Shown piece after piece: positions 53,849 to 62,962 of a DNA stretch of 64,000 nucleotides; within the stretch, counting starts at the first letter, position 1, and every line of letters starts with the position of its first letter. The notes below the pieces were generated by a model. It worked only from the letters and a program-made list of their open reading frames with translations, was not told the origin of the DNA and did not search any database. The stretch spans positions 434,001 to 498,000 of the forward strand of contig NZ_KB890024.1 of assembly GCF_000372965.1 (NCBI RefSeq), written 5' to 3'. A program made the translations under genes and the position numbers. This stretch comes from Hoeflea sp. 108 (GTDB lineage: Bacteria; Pseudomonadota; Alphaproteobacteria; Rhizobiales; Rhizobiaceae).

Positions 53849-54376
53849 TCATTCGTGCGGCGCTGCCGCTGGCGCAAGCATGGACCCCAGCCTGTAGCGG
53901 CTGATGTAAGAGATCTGCCGCAGCGCTTCCTCCAGTTCCATGTCGGTGCCACGCTCAAGTCGGTGGGTGAACTCGGCAAAGATGCCGGCCTTGGTGTAAT
54001 GACGTACGCAGATGACGAAAGGAAAGCCATGTCTTGCGCGATAGCGGCGGTTCAGATCGTCTATGAGCGCAGCTTCACCTGAAGACAGGCGATCGAGGCC
54101 GGCCGTTCCCTGCTCGGCGGTAGACTCTGTTGTCATTCGTCCTTCTTTGGCCTCTTTTCCTGCCAAATCTGGGTGCGCGCGCAGAAACTCAATTCGAGCC
54201 GAGGCGTCACGTTGGAGCACCTGGTCAAACATGACGCCATGCAACGTCTCGGCATTGACGAAGGGACGGCTGTCCCAAGCGCTACGTGCGACCCACGGCG
54301 AGTTCTCGAATATCAGTCCCAAGGCGGAGACGAATTCCTCGGATCCCATACGGTTGATCCTGTCGATGGTGAGCAT
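53849..54376 (-). CDS. uraD: OHCU decarboxylase (2-oxo-4-hydroxy-4-carboxy-5-ureidoimidazoline decarboxylase)
   Basis: 175 residues. It carries out the last step from uric acid to S-allantoin. The family features are present: ENSPWVARSAWDSRPF, a His in ETLHGVMFDQVL, LRAHPDLAGK, STAEQGTAGLDRLS and the C-terminal RHGFPFVICVRHYTK. It converges with the LysR gene and stands apart from the ABC operon. Together with the deaminase and BMP transporter it indicates use of purines as a nitrogen source. No uricase or hydroxyisourate hydrolase gene is in the window. Confidence 0.92.
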   Translation of the reverse strand: MLTIDRINRMGSEEFVSALGLIFENSPWVARSAWDSRPFVNAETLHGVMFDQVLQRDASARIEFLRAHPDLAGKEAKEGRMTTESTAEQGTAGLDRLSSGEAALIDDLNRRYRARHGFPFVICVRHYTKAGIFAEFTHRLERGTDMELEEALRQISYISRYRLGSMLAPAAAPHE

Positions 54377-54572
54377 TTCTTCCTATTCCCTTGGATGGGT
54401 TGGTGGTTACCGTCAGCAGCGGCGTGCAGCCGCTGCAACTGAGTTGTCGAAAGAGCTCGTTACAGCCGGTCCATCCGGAACGGCGTTCGAGGTGCTCACC
54501 CAATCAACGCTGCTGAATGGGGGGAGCGAGTGAGCGTCTCCGACGGCGGAAAACCGATCGTCTCAAGCAGGA

Positions 54573-55538
54573 TCATCGACCCTGCCAGCTGAATTGTTCG
54601 GTTGCGGCCAACAGCGCTTGCCGAATGCCCGGCTCGCTGCTGGAGTGGCCGGCATCGGGAATGATCTCCAGGCGCGATGCGGGCCACCGCTTGTGCACTT
54701 CGAAGGCCGTTCGCGGTGGACAGACCATGTCATAGCGTCCCTGGATGATGAGGCCGGGGATCTTGGCCATGTGGTGCATGTTGTCCATGAGATGGTTGGG
54801 CGGCAGAAACGCCTCGTTGATAAAGTACGATGCCTCGATCCGGGCGAGCGCTTCGACGACATGCGGCTCCTGGAACCCGTTCATTGTTCCCGGATCGGGG
54901 AGGAGCGTAGAGCATGCCCCCTCGTAGCAGGCCCACGCACGTGCGGCCGCGTCGCGCAGCACAGCGTCGTCGCCTTGAAGCCTCTTGGCATAGGCGGAAA
55001 CTACGTCGGCGCGTTCGGCTTCAGGCAGACAGTTGGCGAAGGTTTCCCATAGTTCGGGAAAGAACCGGCTGATGCCGGTCATGAACCAGTCGATCTCTGC
55101 CTTGCTGTTCAGCCAGATGCCGCGCAGGATCGCTGCCGTGACCTGGTCGGGATGGCTTTGCGCATAGGCGATTGCGAGCGTACTACCCCATGAGCCGCCG
55201 AACAGCATCCAGTGTTCGAGGCCGAGCTCCCTGCGCAGGGTTTCCATGTCTTCGACGAGTAGGGAAGTCGTGTTGTCCCTCGTCTCGCCGAGCGGCGTGG
55301 ATTTGCCGGCACCACGCTGGTCGAAGGCGATGATGCGATAGCGCGCGGGATCGAAGTAACGACGATCCTCGGGCTCGGTCCCATATCCAGGCCCGCCATG
55401 GACCAGCACAACGGGCTTACTCGCCGGATTGCCCGACTCCTCGAAATACAGCTCGTGGAGAGAGCTGACCCGCAGCCGCCCCGTTCTGTAGGGTTCGATA
55501 GCGGGCCACAATTCGCGCAACGCCTGTGTCGAATCCAT
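54573..55538 (-). CDS. pip: Proline iminopeptidase
   Basis: 321 residues, alpha/beta hydrolase fold. It releases N-terminal proline from peptides in the cytoplasm. HGGPG (47-51) forms the oxyanion site, the nucleophile Ser116 is in GGSWGST, FDQRGAGKS is the family's second marker, and the C-terminal DAGHSSSEP carries the catalytic His. ATG 55538 (MDSTQALREL) is chosen over the in-frame codon at 55598 because it matches the family's N-terminus. It lies 82 bp after the last ABC ATPase gene on the same strand, which fits a peptide-uptake role for that transporter. Confidence 0.92.
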   Translation of the reverse strand: MDSTQALRELWPAIEPYRTGRLRVSSLHELYFEESGNPASKPVVLVHGGPGYGTEPEDRRYFDPARYRIIAFDQRGAGKSTPLGETRDNTTSLLVEDMETLRRELGLEHWMLFGGSWGSTLAIAYAQSHPDQVTAAILRGIWLNSKAEIDWFMTGISRFFPELWETFANCLPEAERADVVSAYAKRLQGDDAVLRDAAARAWACYEGACSTLLPDPGTMNGFQEPHVVEALARIEASYFINEAFLPPNHLMDNMHHMAKIPGLIIQGRYDMVCPPRTAFEVHKRWPASRLEIIPDAGHSSSEPGIRQALLAATEQFSWQGR

Positions 55539-55620
55539 GTCGGCACCGTCCTGAACCACCGCGGCGAAACAAAGGAAAATGGGCCAGCGCCGCCGCAAAT
55601 ACGCCGCCCGAAAACCGATT

Positions 55621-56397
55621 TCAGTCGAAGGTGTTTAGGCCATGCGCTGCGGCGCGGTTGTAGCTACGCGTTGCTGCGAGCAACCGAGCGGTGTAGTCCT
55701 CTCGCACACGGCCGTCACGTAGCGCGTCAGAGGTGGTTTCCTCCACGATGCGGCCACCGTTCATCACGGCGACGCGCTGGCACATATGAGCGACTACGGC
55801 AAGGTTGTGGCTGACCAGGATCATCGTCAGTCCGGAATTGGCGAGAAGCTCCTTCAGCAGGTTAAGCACCTCCGCCTGGATCGACACGTCGAGTGCCGAA
55901 GTAGGCTCGTCGAGCAGCAGGATCGACGGCTCGAGGATGGCGGCGCGCGCGATGGCGACGCGCTGCCTTTGGCCGCCGGACAGCTGGTGCGGATAGCGGA
56001 ATCTGAAACCGGCACGCAACCCGACCCGTTCGAGAGCTGTGCGGATGCGCTCTTCGGATCGATCCAGGCCAAAGATCGAAATCGGTTCGGAGAGGGTGCG
56101 ATCGATGGTGTGGCGCGGGTGCAGGCTGCTGTAGGGGTCCTGGAACACCATCTGCACGGTTCTATAAAAGCTCTTCGGGCGGTGCTGTGTTTGCGGTTGA
56201 CCGTCGATTTCGACCGTACCGGTCCAATTCGGATTGAGGCCGGATATGGCACGCAGAATGGTCGATTTTCCCGAGCCGGATTCCCCGACGATACCGTAGC
56301 ATTCACCCCGGTTCACGCTGAAGCTTGCGTCGCGCACGGCATGCAAGCCGCCGAAATGGATGTTGAGGTTTTCGATTTTTATCGCGGGTTCGCTCAT
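55621..56397 (-). CDS. Peptide-type ABC transporter ATP-binding protein (DppF/OppF-like)
   Basis: 258 residues, one ABC cassette. Walker A GESGSGKST is near residues 36-44, then FQDPYSSLHPRHTIDRTLSE, signature LSGGQRQRVAIARA and Walker B ILLLDEPTSALDV. It pairs with the DppD-like ATPase encoded upstream. The start at 56397 gives an ATGA overlap with the previous gene, as elsewhere in this operon; an in-frame ATG at 56406 is the alternative. The tail after about 225 is shorter than in many OppF proteins. Confidence 0.92.
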   Translation of the reverse strand: MSEPAIKIENLNIHFGGLHAVRDASFSVNRGECYGIVGESGSGKSTILRAISGLNPNWTGTVEIDGQPQTQHRPKSFYRTVQMVFQDPYSSLHPRHTIDRTLSEPISIFGLDRSEERIRTALERVGLRAGFRFRYPHQLSGGQRQRVAIARAAILEPSILLLDEPTSALDVSIQAEVLNLLKELLANSGLTMILVSHNLAVVAHMCQRVAVMNGGRIVEETTSDALRDGRVREDYTARLLAATRSYNRAAAHGLNTFD

Positions 56398-57245
56398 ACC
56401 AGCCATGCCTTGTCGCGCTGAAGGACGGGTAGCGTCTCGTTCCTGTGGTCGAGGTCTGGCATGCAGTTCAAAAGCCCCTGTGTGTAGGGATGCTTGGCAT
56501 TGGCCAGATCCTTGGCCTCGAGCGTTTCCATGACTCTTCCGTTGTAAAGAACGATGACTCGGTCACAAAACGAGCCGACCAGAGGCAGGTCGTGGCTGAT
56601 GAAGATCAGTCCCATGCCGCGCTCCTTCACGAGATCATCAAGGATGGCCAGAACCTGCATCTGGACGGTGACGTCGAGCGCGGATGTCGGTTCATCGGCG
56701 ATGAGCAGTTCGGGCTCGGCAGCAAGCACCATAGCGATCATGATGCGCTGGCCCATGCCGCCGGACACTTCGTGCGGATAGAGATCATAGACCCGGTTCG
56801 GCTCCCGGATATGGACGGATTCAAGTGCGTGCAGCGCCTCTTCCTTCGCCTGCCTATGGCTCATTTTGCGGTGGGCGCGGTAGGACTCAGCTATCTGGCG
56901 GCCAACCGTCATGACCGGATTCAACGAGAATTTTGGATCCTGCATGACCATAGACATGTGGGCGCCGCGTAGCGCACCGCGCTGCTTTGCGTCCATCGTC
57001 AACAGGTCCTGACCCATGAAGGTCATCTGGTCGGCGCTCACGCGTCCGGGATGAGGGACCAGGTCGAGAATGGCCCGGCCGGTGAGTGATTTGCCGGAAC
57101 CGGATTCTCCGACGATACCCAAGCGCTCCCGGCCGAGCGAGAACGACAGCCCCCGTACCGCGTGGGTCGTTTCGACCTTGCTGTGGAAGTGAACATTGAG
57201 GTTGCAGATTTCCAACAGCGGCTGATCTGTGCTCTGCAAGGTCAT
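56394..57245 (-). CDS. Peptide-type ABC transporter ATP-binding protein (DppD/OppD-like)
   Basis: 283 residues. Walker A GESGSGKSLTGRAI, MVMQDPKFSLNPVMTVGRQI, signature VSGGMGQRIMIAMVLA and Walker B LLIADEPTSALDV are all present. The signature and following region match the DppD side of peptide importers. The start ATG 57245 forms an ATGA overlap with the permease gene; the open frame upstream of it is permease antisense-frame noise. Confidence 0.92.
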   Translation of the reverse strand: MTLQSTDQPLLEICNLNVHFHSKVETTHAVRGLSFSLGRERLGIVGESGSGKSLTGRAILDLVPHPGRVSADQMTFMGQDLLTMDAKQRGALRGAHMSMVMQDPKFSLNPVMTVGRQIAESYRAHRKMSHRQAKEEALHALESVHIREPNRVYDLYPHEVSGGMGQRIMIAMVLAAEPELLIADEPTSALDVTVQMQVLAILDDLVKERGMGLIFISHDLPLVGSFCDRVIVLYNGRVMETLEAKDLANAKHPYTQGLLNCMPDLDHRNETLPVLQRDKAWLV

Positions 57246-58132
57246 CTGGCGTCCAGCACGTCCCGAAGCCCGTCGCCGAGCAGATTGAAGCCAAGGGCGC
57301 AGATGCAGATGGCAAGACCTGGAAAAGCCGATACCCACCACTGATCAAAGACCTGCTCGCGGCCCGTGGCCACCATGGCACCCCATTCGGGAAGCGGCGG
57401 CTGAGCGCCAAGACCCAGGAAGCCGAGACCTGCAGCCGTCAGGATGATACCGGCCATGTCGAGCGCAGAGCGGACGATCACCGACGGAACGCACATGGGC
57501 GTCACCTGTCCCAGGATGATGCGGGCGGGCGATGCCCCCTGCAGGCGCGCCGCTGCGATATAGTCGGACTTGCGGATGACCATAGTTTCCGTCCGTGCAA
57601 CGCGCGCATAAGGAGGCCATGCGGTGAGGGCTATGGCGAGAATCGCATTCTCAAGACCCGACCCGAGCGCGGATACCAGTGCTAGCGCAAGGATCAGGCG
57701 CGGGAAGGCGAGGAACACATCCGTGATGCGCATCAGGAGTGTATCGACCCACCCGCCGAAATAGCCGGCTGTGGCCCCGATCAGCAGCCCGACCGGCCCC
57801 ACCGTGACCACCACCGCCAGGACGATGAAGAGTGTGATGCGCGAACCGTAGACGATGCGGCTGAAGATATCGCGGCCAAGCGAGTCGGTCCCGAGCCAGT
57901 GTTCGGCGCTCACCGGCTGCAGACGCTGCGCCAGGCTCTGGTCGATCGGATCGTGTGTAGCGATCAACGGCGCGAAGGCAGCGATCAAAAGGAGCGTCAC
58001 GACGATGACGAGGCCGACCATCGCCAGCGGATTGCCGCGAAACACGAGCCATCGGCGATAGGCTTGTCCAAGCCGCGATTGCATCCGCGACTGCGCCTCG
58101 TCGGTGAGGAGATAGGTGCGTATATCTGTCAT
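57242..58132 (-). CDS. Peptide-type ABC transporter permease (DppC-like)
   Basis: 296 residues with about six membrane segments. An N-terminal cytoplasmic tail is followed by LAMVGLVIVVTLLLIAAFAP, the periplasmic GTDSLGRDIFSRIVYGSRIT typical of DppC, and the EAA-type loop VRTETMVIRKSDYIAAARLQ. ATGA overlaps join it to the genes on both sides. Confidence 0.93.
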   Translation of the reverse strand: MTDIRTYLLTDEAQSRMQSRLGQAYRRWLVFRGNPLAMVGLVIVVTLLLIAAFAPLIATHDPIDQSLAQRLQPVSAEHWLGTDSLGRDIFSRIVYGSRITLFIVLAVVVTVGPVGLLIGATAGYFGGWVDTLLMRITDVFLAFPRLILALALVSALGSGLENAILAIALTAWPPYARVARTETMVIRKSDYIAAARLQGASPARIILGQVTPMCVPSVIVRSALDMAGIILTAAGLGFLGLGAQPPLPEWGAMVATGREQVFDQWWVSAFPGLAICICALGFNLLGDGLRDVLDAR

Positions 58133-59193
58133 CTCGTCCTCGGATCGAAGAGTCGGCCGGCAATGTCGGACAGGAGGTTGACGCCGATGAATATGGCGCC
58201 GATCACCACGGTGCCGCCAAGCACGGCGTTCATGTCGGCATTGAGCAGGGAGTTGGTGATGTAGCGGCCAAGGCCCGGCCAGGCGAATATGGTTTCGGTC
58301 AGGACCGAGCCTTCCAGCAGGCTTGCATAGGAAAGGGCGATGACGGCGACGAGCGGCGCCATGATGTTACCCAGCGCGTGCCCCCACACGATCCGGCGCT
58401 CAGACAATCCCTTGACACGGGCCGTGGTGATATATTGCTGCTGGAGTTCGGTCAGCATGAAGCTGCGCGTCATCCGGCTGATGTAAGCAAGGCTGAAGAA
58501 GCCCAGCAGTGTTGCCGGCAGGATCAGGTGGGAAAAGGCGTCCCGGAAGACCTCCCATTCGCCTTCCATGGCGGCATCGAGAAGAATGACACCGGTCACG
58601 GGCGTCAGCATATCGACATACGCCACACTCTGGCGCCCGGGTCCCTCGACCCAGCCCAGCTTCGCATAGAAGAGAAGCAGCCCCATTAGCCCGAGCCAGA
58701 AGACAGGAACGGAGTAACCGCACAGTCCGATGACACGCGCCAGATGATCGATCCACTTCCCTCGGTGCACGGCCGCGATGACGCCGATCGGTACACCGAT
58801 CAGCACGCCGATGATTGTCCCAAGGGTCGCGAGTTCCAGCGTGGCGGGGAAGACCGTCGCAATGTCGGAGAAAACCGAATTGCCTGTCAGGTTCGAGACG
58901 CCGAAATCGCCATGGAGAACCTTGCCGATGTAGTCGCCAAACTGGACGAACAATGGTTGGTCGAGGCCGAGCTCGGTCTTCATGTTCTCGTAGACGTCGG
59001 CCGGTGCATTCTCGCCGACAACGGCGAGAACCGGATCGATCGGCACGACTCGGCCGATCAGGAAGGTCACGACCAGCAGGCCGAAGAAGGTGGCGAGGAT
59101 CGTCGAGGTCTCGCGCACAAGGATCCGGCCTGTGGAACCATATCGTCGCAGCGAGATGCCGCCCGCTGCGCTGTCGTTGCCTGACGTCGTCAT
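58129..59193 (-). CDS. Peptide-type ABC transporter permease (DppB-like)
   Basis: 354 residues with about six to seven membrane segments. LATFFGLLVVTFLIGRVVPI is the first helix, LGLDQPLFVQFGDYIGKVLHG and GDFGVS follow as in DppB, and the EAA loop reads QQYITTARVKGLSERRIVWG. It begins in an ATGA overlap with the NMT1-like gene upstream, so that binding-type protein and this permease are made from coupled cistrons. Confidence 0.93.
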   Translation of the reverse strand: MTTSGNDSAAGGISLRRYGSTGRILVRETSTILATFFGLLVVTFLIGRVVPIDPVLAVVGENAPADVYENMKTELGLDQPLFVQFGDYIGKVLHGDFGVSNLTGNSVFSDIATVFPATLELATLGTIIGVLIGVPIGVIAAVHRGKWIDHLARVIGLCGYSVPVFWLGLMGLLLFYAKLGWVEGPGRQSVAYVDMLTPVTGVILLDAAMEGEWEVFRDAFSHLILPATLLGFFSLAYISRMTRSFMLTELQQQYITTARVKGLSERRIVWGHALGNIMAPLVAVIALSYASLLEGSVLTETIFAWPGLGRYITNSLLNADMNAVLGGTVVIGAIFIGVNLLSDIAGRLFDPRTR

Positions 59194-60158
59194 GTCGAAG
59201 GCTCGAAGCGGCGCTCGTTGAGAGCGGGCAGGAAGGTTGGCGAGAAAAGCTCCTCTGCGCTGACCTGTCGGGCAAGGTTAAGGGCGGTGACCACCTGCTC
59301 GCAACTGCGGGAAAGCCGCGCCGGATCCACGTCGCCGATGCCGAGGTGCTCCCGCTCCGGATGGCTCATCTCGCGCTCGAGGGTTCCCGTGAACCGACGA
59401 AGATTGACCGCGTAGCTCATCTCAGCTCCGTGAGCCATGACGGAATCGATCCCGGCGCGGTGATCGCGGATCGCATCCCGGAAGCCGCGGCTCACTGCAC
59501 GCACAAGACCGCGAACGGCTTCAGGATCGCGGTCGAGCAACGCTCTCGTCACGACGAGGGCGTTGCCGTAGAAGTCCGGGAGGGCGGAGGAATATTCGAG
59601 GAAGCGCGTATTGGCCTCGTGCGGCGAGTTCATATCGCTGAGCGACGCAATGGTGGAATTCACGAAGCCAAAGACACCTTCGCCGGCCTTGTCTTCGATC
59701 ATGGCGCGCACAAGCTCACCAAGGCTGCCTTGGGCATCCCGGATATCCACGTCGGTGACAGCGAAGCCCAGAGCACGCGCATAGGCTGGAAAGAAGATAC
59801 GCGCGGAATCGTGGGGATGACCGTAAAGCGTTCTGCCGATCAGGTCGCGGGGCATCTGCACGGGGCCTTCTGCGCGCACCGACACTGTCAGTGGCGTCCG
59901 GTTGAACGCCACGAAAACCGCCTGCGGGCCGGTTCCTTCGGGGAGCGACGCCAGCAGCGTCGTCAGCGAATTGATATCCCCATAGACGGCGTCATAGTTC
60001 CCCGTCGCGATATCGGCGATGGCGGCGGATGCCCCGCGAGCGCCGGACCATTCGATCTCGAGCCCCTCATCGGCAAAGTAGCTGCGGTCTTCAGCGAGGA
60101 AGAAGCCTGCAAGGGGCCCCATTGGGGTATGATTCAGCCGGACACGCAACTTCTTCAT
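59190..60158 (-). CDS. NMT1/THI5-like ligand-binding protein without visible signal peptide (copy 1)
   Basis: 322 residues from ATG 60158; an in-frame TTG at 60170 adds four residues. The fold markers of NMT1/SsuA-type binding proteins are present: GPLAGFFLAEDRSYFADEGL, the AVYGDINSLTTLLA segment, and FYGNALVVTRALLDRDPEAV. No hydrophobic signal or lipobox exists at either start, and the in-frame codons upstream do not encode one, so the product appears cytoplasmic unless exported unusually. It is coupled to dppB by ATGA and is a paralogue of the proteins at 61874-62863 and 62963-64000. Confidence 0.8.
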   Translation of the reverse strand: MKKLRVRLNHTPMGPLAGFFLAEDRSYFADEGLEIEWSGARGASAAIADIATGNYDAVYGDINSLTTLLASLPEGTGPQAVFVAFNRTPLTVSVRAEGPVQMPRDLIGRTLYGHPHDSARIFFPAYARALGFAVTDVDIRDAQGSLGELVRAMIEDKAGEGVFGFVNSTIASLSDMNSPHEANTRFLEYSSALPDFYGNALVVTRALLDRDPEAVRGLVRAVSRGFRDAIRDHRAGIDSVMAHGAEMSYAVNLRRFTGTLEREMSHPEREHLGIGDVDPARLSRSCEQVVTALNLARQVSAEELFSPTFLPALNERRFEPST

Positions 60159-60186
60159 GTTGATACTCAATTTGGATTGGAAAGAT

Positions 60187-60209
60187 GGGCCGAACCCCGG
60201 GTTCGGCCC
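60187..60209 (-). promoter_or_regulatory. Intercistronic hairpin after the OppA-like gene
   Basis: GGGCCGAACCC and GGGTTCGGCCC form a perfect 11-bp palindrome with one central base, starting 14 bp after the OppA-like stop and ending 28 bp before the next ATG. The absence of a T-run suggests message stabilisation of the binding-protein gene or partial termination, a usual way to make more binding protein than permease. Confidence 0.55.
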
Positions 60210-60223
60210 AGGCGGTGCGATCG

Positions 60224-61810
60224 CTACTTCGAGGTCAGGCGGTAGTAGAGCACGCCGTTGGCGGGATCGATCGAGATGTTCTGGACGTTCTTTCTGGAAG
60301 CAATGCGGGTCATTCCCTGGAACATGAATATGTATGGGCTGTCGTCCTGCAGCCGTTCTTGGAGATCCACATACATTTGCATGCGCTTTTCGGTGTCACG
60401 TTCCTTGACCGCCGCGTCGGCAAGTTCCCTGACGTCCTGTGGGGCTTCCCAGGCATTGCGCCATGCGACGGTCTTGTCTGGGGAGTCGTCGGCATTATTG
60501 GGGTTCTGGATGAACGCAAAGGCATGGGACTGCGGGTCACGGTAATCCGGAATCCATGCACTATGCGTAATTTCATGCTGGCGCCCGCGGTAAGCGGTGA
60601 CCATTTGCTTCAAATCGGTCGCGTTGATCTCGACCTTGATGTTGGCGAGACGCATCGTGTTCTGGACGGACTGCGCCATATCAAGATAGGGCGAGTAGTT
60701 GCGCACGTTCAGCTTGACGGTGAACCCGTCGGGATAGCCGCCCTTCGCCAGCAGTTCCTTGGCCTTCTCGACGTCGAGTTTGTAGGGAATCTTGTCCATC
60801 GACGCGTCGAAACCCTTCGGCCAGAACGACTGATGCACGGCCCATTGGCCCTTCACGAAACTGTCGGCCATGCCCTGATAATCGACGAGGTATTTCAGGG
60901 CTTTGACGACCTCGGGCTTCTTGAAAGGCTCGAACTTTTGATTAAGGCCCAGATATTGTATGGAGGCCTCTACCGACTCCTCTATTGCGATGTCCGGATT
61001 GCCCGCGACACCCTGCATGAGATCAGGGGTCAGCGATCGGGCGATGTCGACATCACCGTGCTCCAGCAGGAGACGCTGCGATGCAGGCTCCGGCACATGG
61101 CGGATCAGGATTCGCTTTATCTTGGGGGCGCCAAGTCGGAAGTTCGGATTTGCGTCCATCACGAGCGTTTCGTTCGGGCGCCAGGATTTCAGGACGTAGG
61201 GACCGGACCCGGCCGAATTGTTGCGTAGCCAGCCGGCACCGAGGTCATTGTCCGTCTCGTGTTCCAGCACCAGTCTCTTGTCCACGACCGAGAAGATGTT
61301 GTTGGCAAGAACGTTGAGCACCAGGCTCGGAGCCAGTTCGGCCGTGACGGCCAGCTCGACCGTCATCGGGTCGCGCGCCACGACAAGTTTTTCAATGTTG
61401 TCTGGTTTCCAGCCGAACTGAGCAACGACGATTGCCGGCGTTTTGTTCAGTTTGACCATGCGCTGGAGCGAGAACACGACGTCGTCCGACGTCATCGGGT
61501 TGCCAGAATGAAACACCTGGCCAGGCCTCAATTTCAGCTCGAACGTCTTGCCGTCGCCAGACACGGTCCAGCTCTCGACCGCGCCACCCACGAGCTTGGT
61601 TACGTCCTCAGGCTCGAATTGCATCAACTGTTCGTAGACGTTGTTGATCGTTTCCGTGCCGGAATGTTCGTAGTTCGACGCCGGATCGAGCGAGATGATG
61701 TCATCGATCGCCTTGGCGACGACGAGCGTGTTTCCCGGTGTCTCGGCATAGGCGGTACTGGTGAGAAGAAGGGCCGACAGCGCGGCGCCGTGCAGAAAGC
61801 GCGATTTCAT
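60224..61810 (-). CDS. Peptide-type ABC substrate-binding protein (OppA/DppA family)
   Basis: 528 residues. A Sec signal peptide (FLHGAALSALLLTSTAYA, cleavage before ETPGN) precedes a family 5 extracellular solute-binding domain. Markers include AKAIDDIISLDPASNYEHSG, KLRPGQVFHSGNPMTSDDVV, NSAGSGPYVLKSWRPNETLV and KALKYLVDYQGMADSFVKGQ. This is the normal periplasmic partner of the DppBCDF-like components and has the expected length. Unlike its neighbours it is clearly exported. Confidence 0.93.
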   Translation of the reverse strand: MKSRFLHGAALSALLLTSTAYAETPGNTLVVAKAIDDIISLDPASNYEHSGTETINNVYEQLMQFEPEDVTKLVGGAVESWTVSGDGKTFELKLRPGQVFHSGNPMTSDDVVFSLQRMVKLNKTPAIVVAQFGWKPDNIEKLVVARDPMTVELAVTAELAPSLVLNVLANNIFSVVDKRLVLEHETDNDLGAGWLRNNSAGSGPYVLKSWRPNETLVMDANPNFRLGAPKIKRILIRHVPEPASQRLLLEHGDVDIARSLTPDLMQGVAGNPDIAIEESVEASIQYLGLNQKFEPFKKPEVVKALKYLVDYQGMADSFVKGQWAVHQSFWPKGFDASMDKIPYKLDVEKAKELLAKGGYPDGFTVKLNVRNYSPYLDMAQSVQNTMRLANIKVEINATDLKQMVTAYRGRQHEITHSAWIPDYRDPQSHAFAFIQNPNNADDSPDKTVAWRNAWEAPQDVRELADAAVKERDTEKRMQMYVDLQERLQDDSPYIFMFQGMTRIASRKNVQNISIDPANGVLYYRLTSK

Positions 61811-61873
61811 GGTTCCCTCGGTGTTTTGTGTTTGTTGAAGAACTTGCGGAACTCAGCCGCTTTTTTGGGGAAG

Positions 61874-62863
61874 TTACTTGGGTATGTGACCGGCCGTCAT
61901 GGCGCGCTCAGGGGCAATCCTGCGGTCGTCAGAGTTGGGCAGGAAGGCTGTCGTGAACACCTCGTCGACTGTCGGTTGCCGGGGCAGGCTGCGTGTGTCC
62001 GCAGTCAGTTTCAGCAGGCGTTCCATCCTGGCTCTGTCGATATCACCCACGCCATCGGCGAGCCTTTGCCAGCCACCCATGTCCTCCTCGATCGTTTCGA
62101 GAAGGCGCAGCCGATCGACTTGCAGCGAACGATCGGGAGCGTGGTTGACGAGGGCTCGGATGGCCGCGTCCGGATCGCTGGCCGCCGCGAGCACGCCTCT
62201 GTTGATTGCCCGCACGAATGCTTTTGCGACTGCCGGCTTGTCGCGCGCGAAGGTCGGCGAGACCATCAGGGTGCTGCCATATAAATCCTGCGCGAAGTCC
62301 TTGAATTTGAGGAAGCGGACTTCGGAGCGAACATCCCTGCCGCTCGCACGTATGGCCGCCGACACCGTAGAAAGATAGCCAAACAGCGCGTCGGTCTTGC
62401 CTTCCTTGAGCAGGCTGAGAAGTGCGATCCAGTCGCCGTCATTGCTCACCGCCCTGACCGACCGAGGATCGAGCCCGGCCTTGCTGGCATATTGTTCGAA
62501 CGTGTTCAGTCCGACGTCGACCGCATGTGCCGTGATCGTGAGACCAGACAGATCGGCAGGCGATGCGACCTGCGAGCGGGCCGGCAGGACAACCACCGAC
62601 GGCGACTGGTCCATGACCATATAGACGCCGACCGGAGAGGTTTCGGGCTTGCGGGCAGCTTCTTCGATCAGGGCCTGGAAGTCGCCATAGCCGAACTCGA
62701 CTCCTTCCTTCACCATGCGCCCGGCCGCGCTGAATGCCCCAGTGCCGTCGATGAATTCGACGTCGATCCCTTCATCGCGAAAGTAGCCGCGATCATGGGC
62801 CAGCGGGAACCAGGCATTCGCCCCGGTGAAGCCGGAATTCGTCAGCAGCCTTACCTTGTGCAT
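61874..62863 (-). CDS. NMT1/THI5-like ligand-binding protein without visible signal peptide (copy 2)
   Basis: 329 residues from ATG 62863, which has GGAGG 4 nt upstream; ATG 62878 is an alternative with no ribosome-binding site. The N-terminus MHKVRLLTNSGFTGANAWFP goes straight into the first strand of the binding fold, with no signal sequence. Later markers are FGYGDFQALIEEAARK, LYGSTLMVSPTFARDKPAVA and GVGDIDRARMERLL. It is the most divergent of the three paralogues. It lies between the OppA-like gene and copy 3. Confidence 0.8.
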   Translation of the reverse strand: MHKVRLLTNSGFTGANAWFPLAHDRGYFRDEGIDVEFIDGTGAFSAAGRMVKEGVEFGYGDFQALIEEAARKPETSPVGVYMVMDQSPSVVVLPARSQVASPADLSGLTITAHAVDVGLNTFEQYASKAGLDPRSVRAVSNDGDWIALLSLLKEGKTDALFGYLSTVSAAIRASGRDVRSEVRFLKFKDFAQDLYGSTLMVSPTFARDKPAVAKAFVRAINRGVLAAASDPDAAIRALVNHAPDRSLQVDRLRLLETIEEDMGGWQRLADGVGDIDRARMERLLKLTADTRSLPRQPTVDEVFTTAFLPNSDDRRIAPERAMTAGHIPK

Positions 62864-62962
62864 CCGCCCTCCGGCCATGCGGTTTCATGGAAGGTGAAAG
62901 CCCGGGACGCAGCCATCGTCGCAATGGCAAGGCCAGGCCCTCACGCGGTTTCCGATCCGGCG

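Noticed and set aside
58815..60245. 476-codon forward open frame
   Set aside because: Antisense to the DppB-like and NMT1-like genes, with low-complexity Arg-rich composition at its start.
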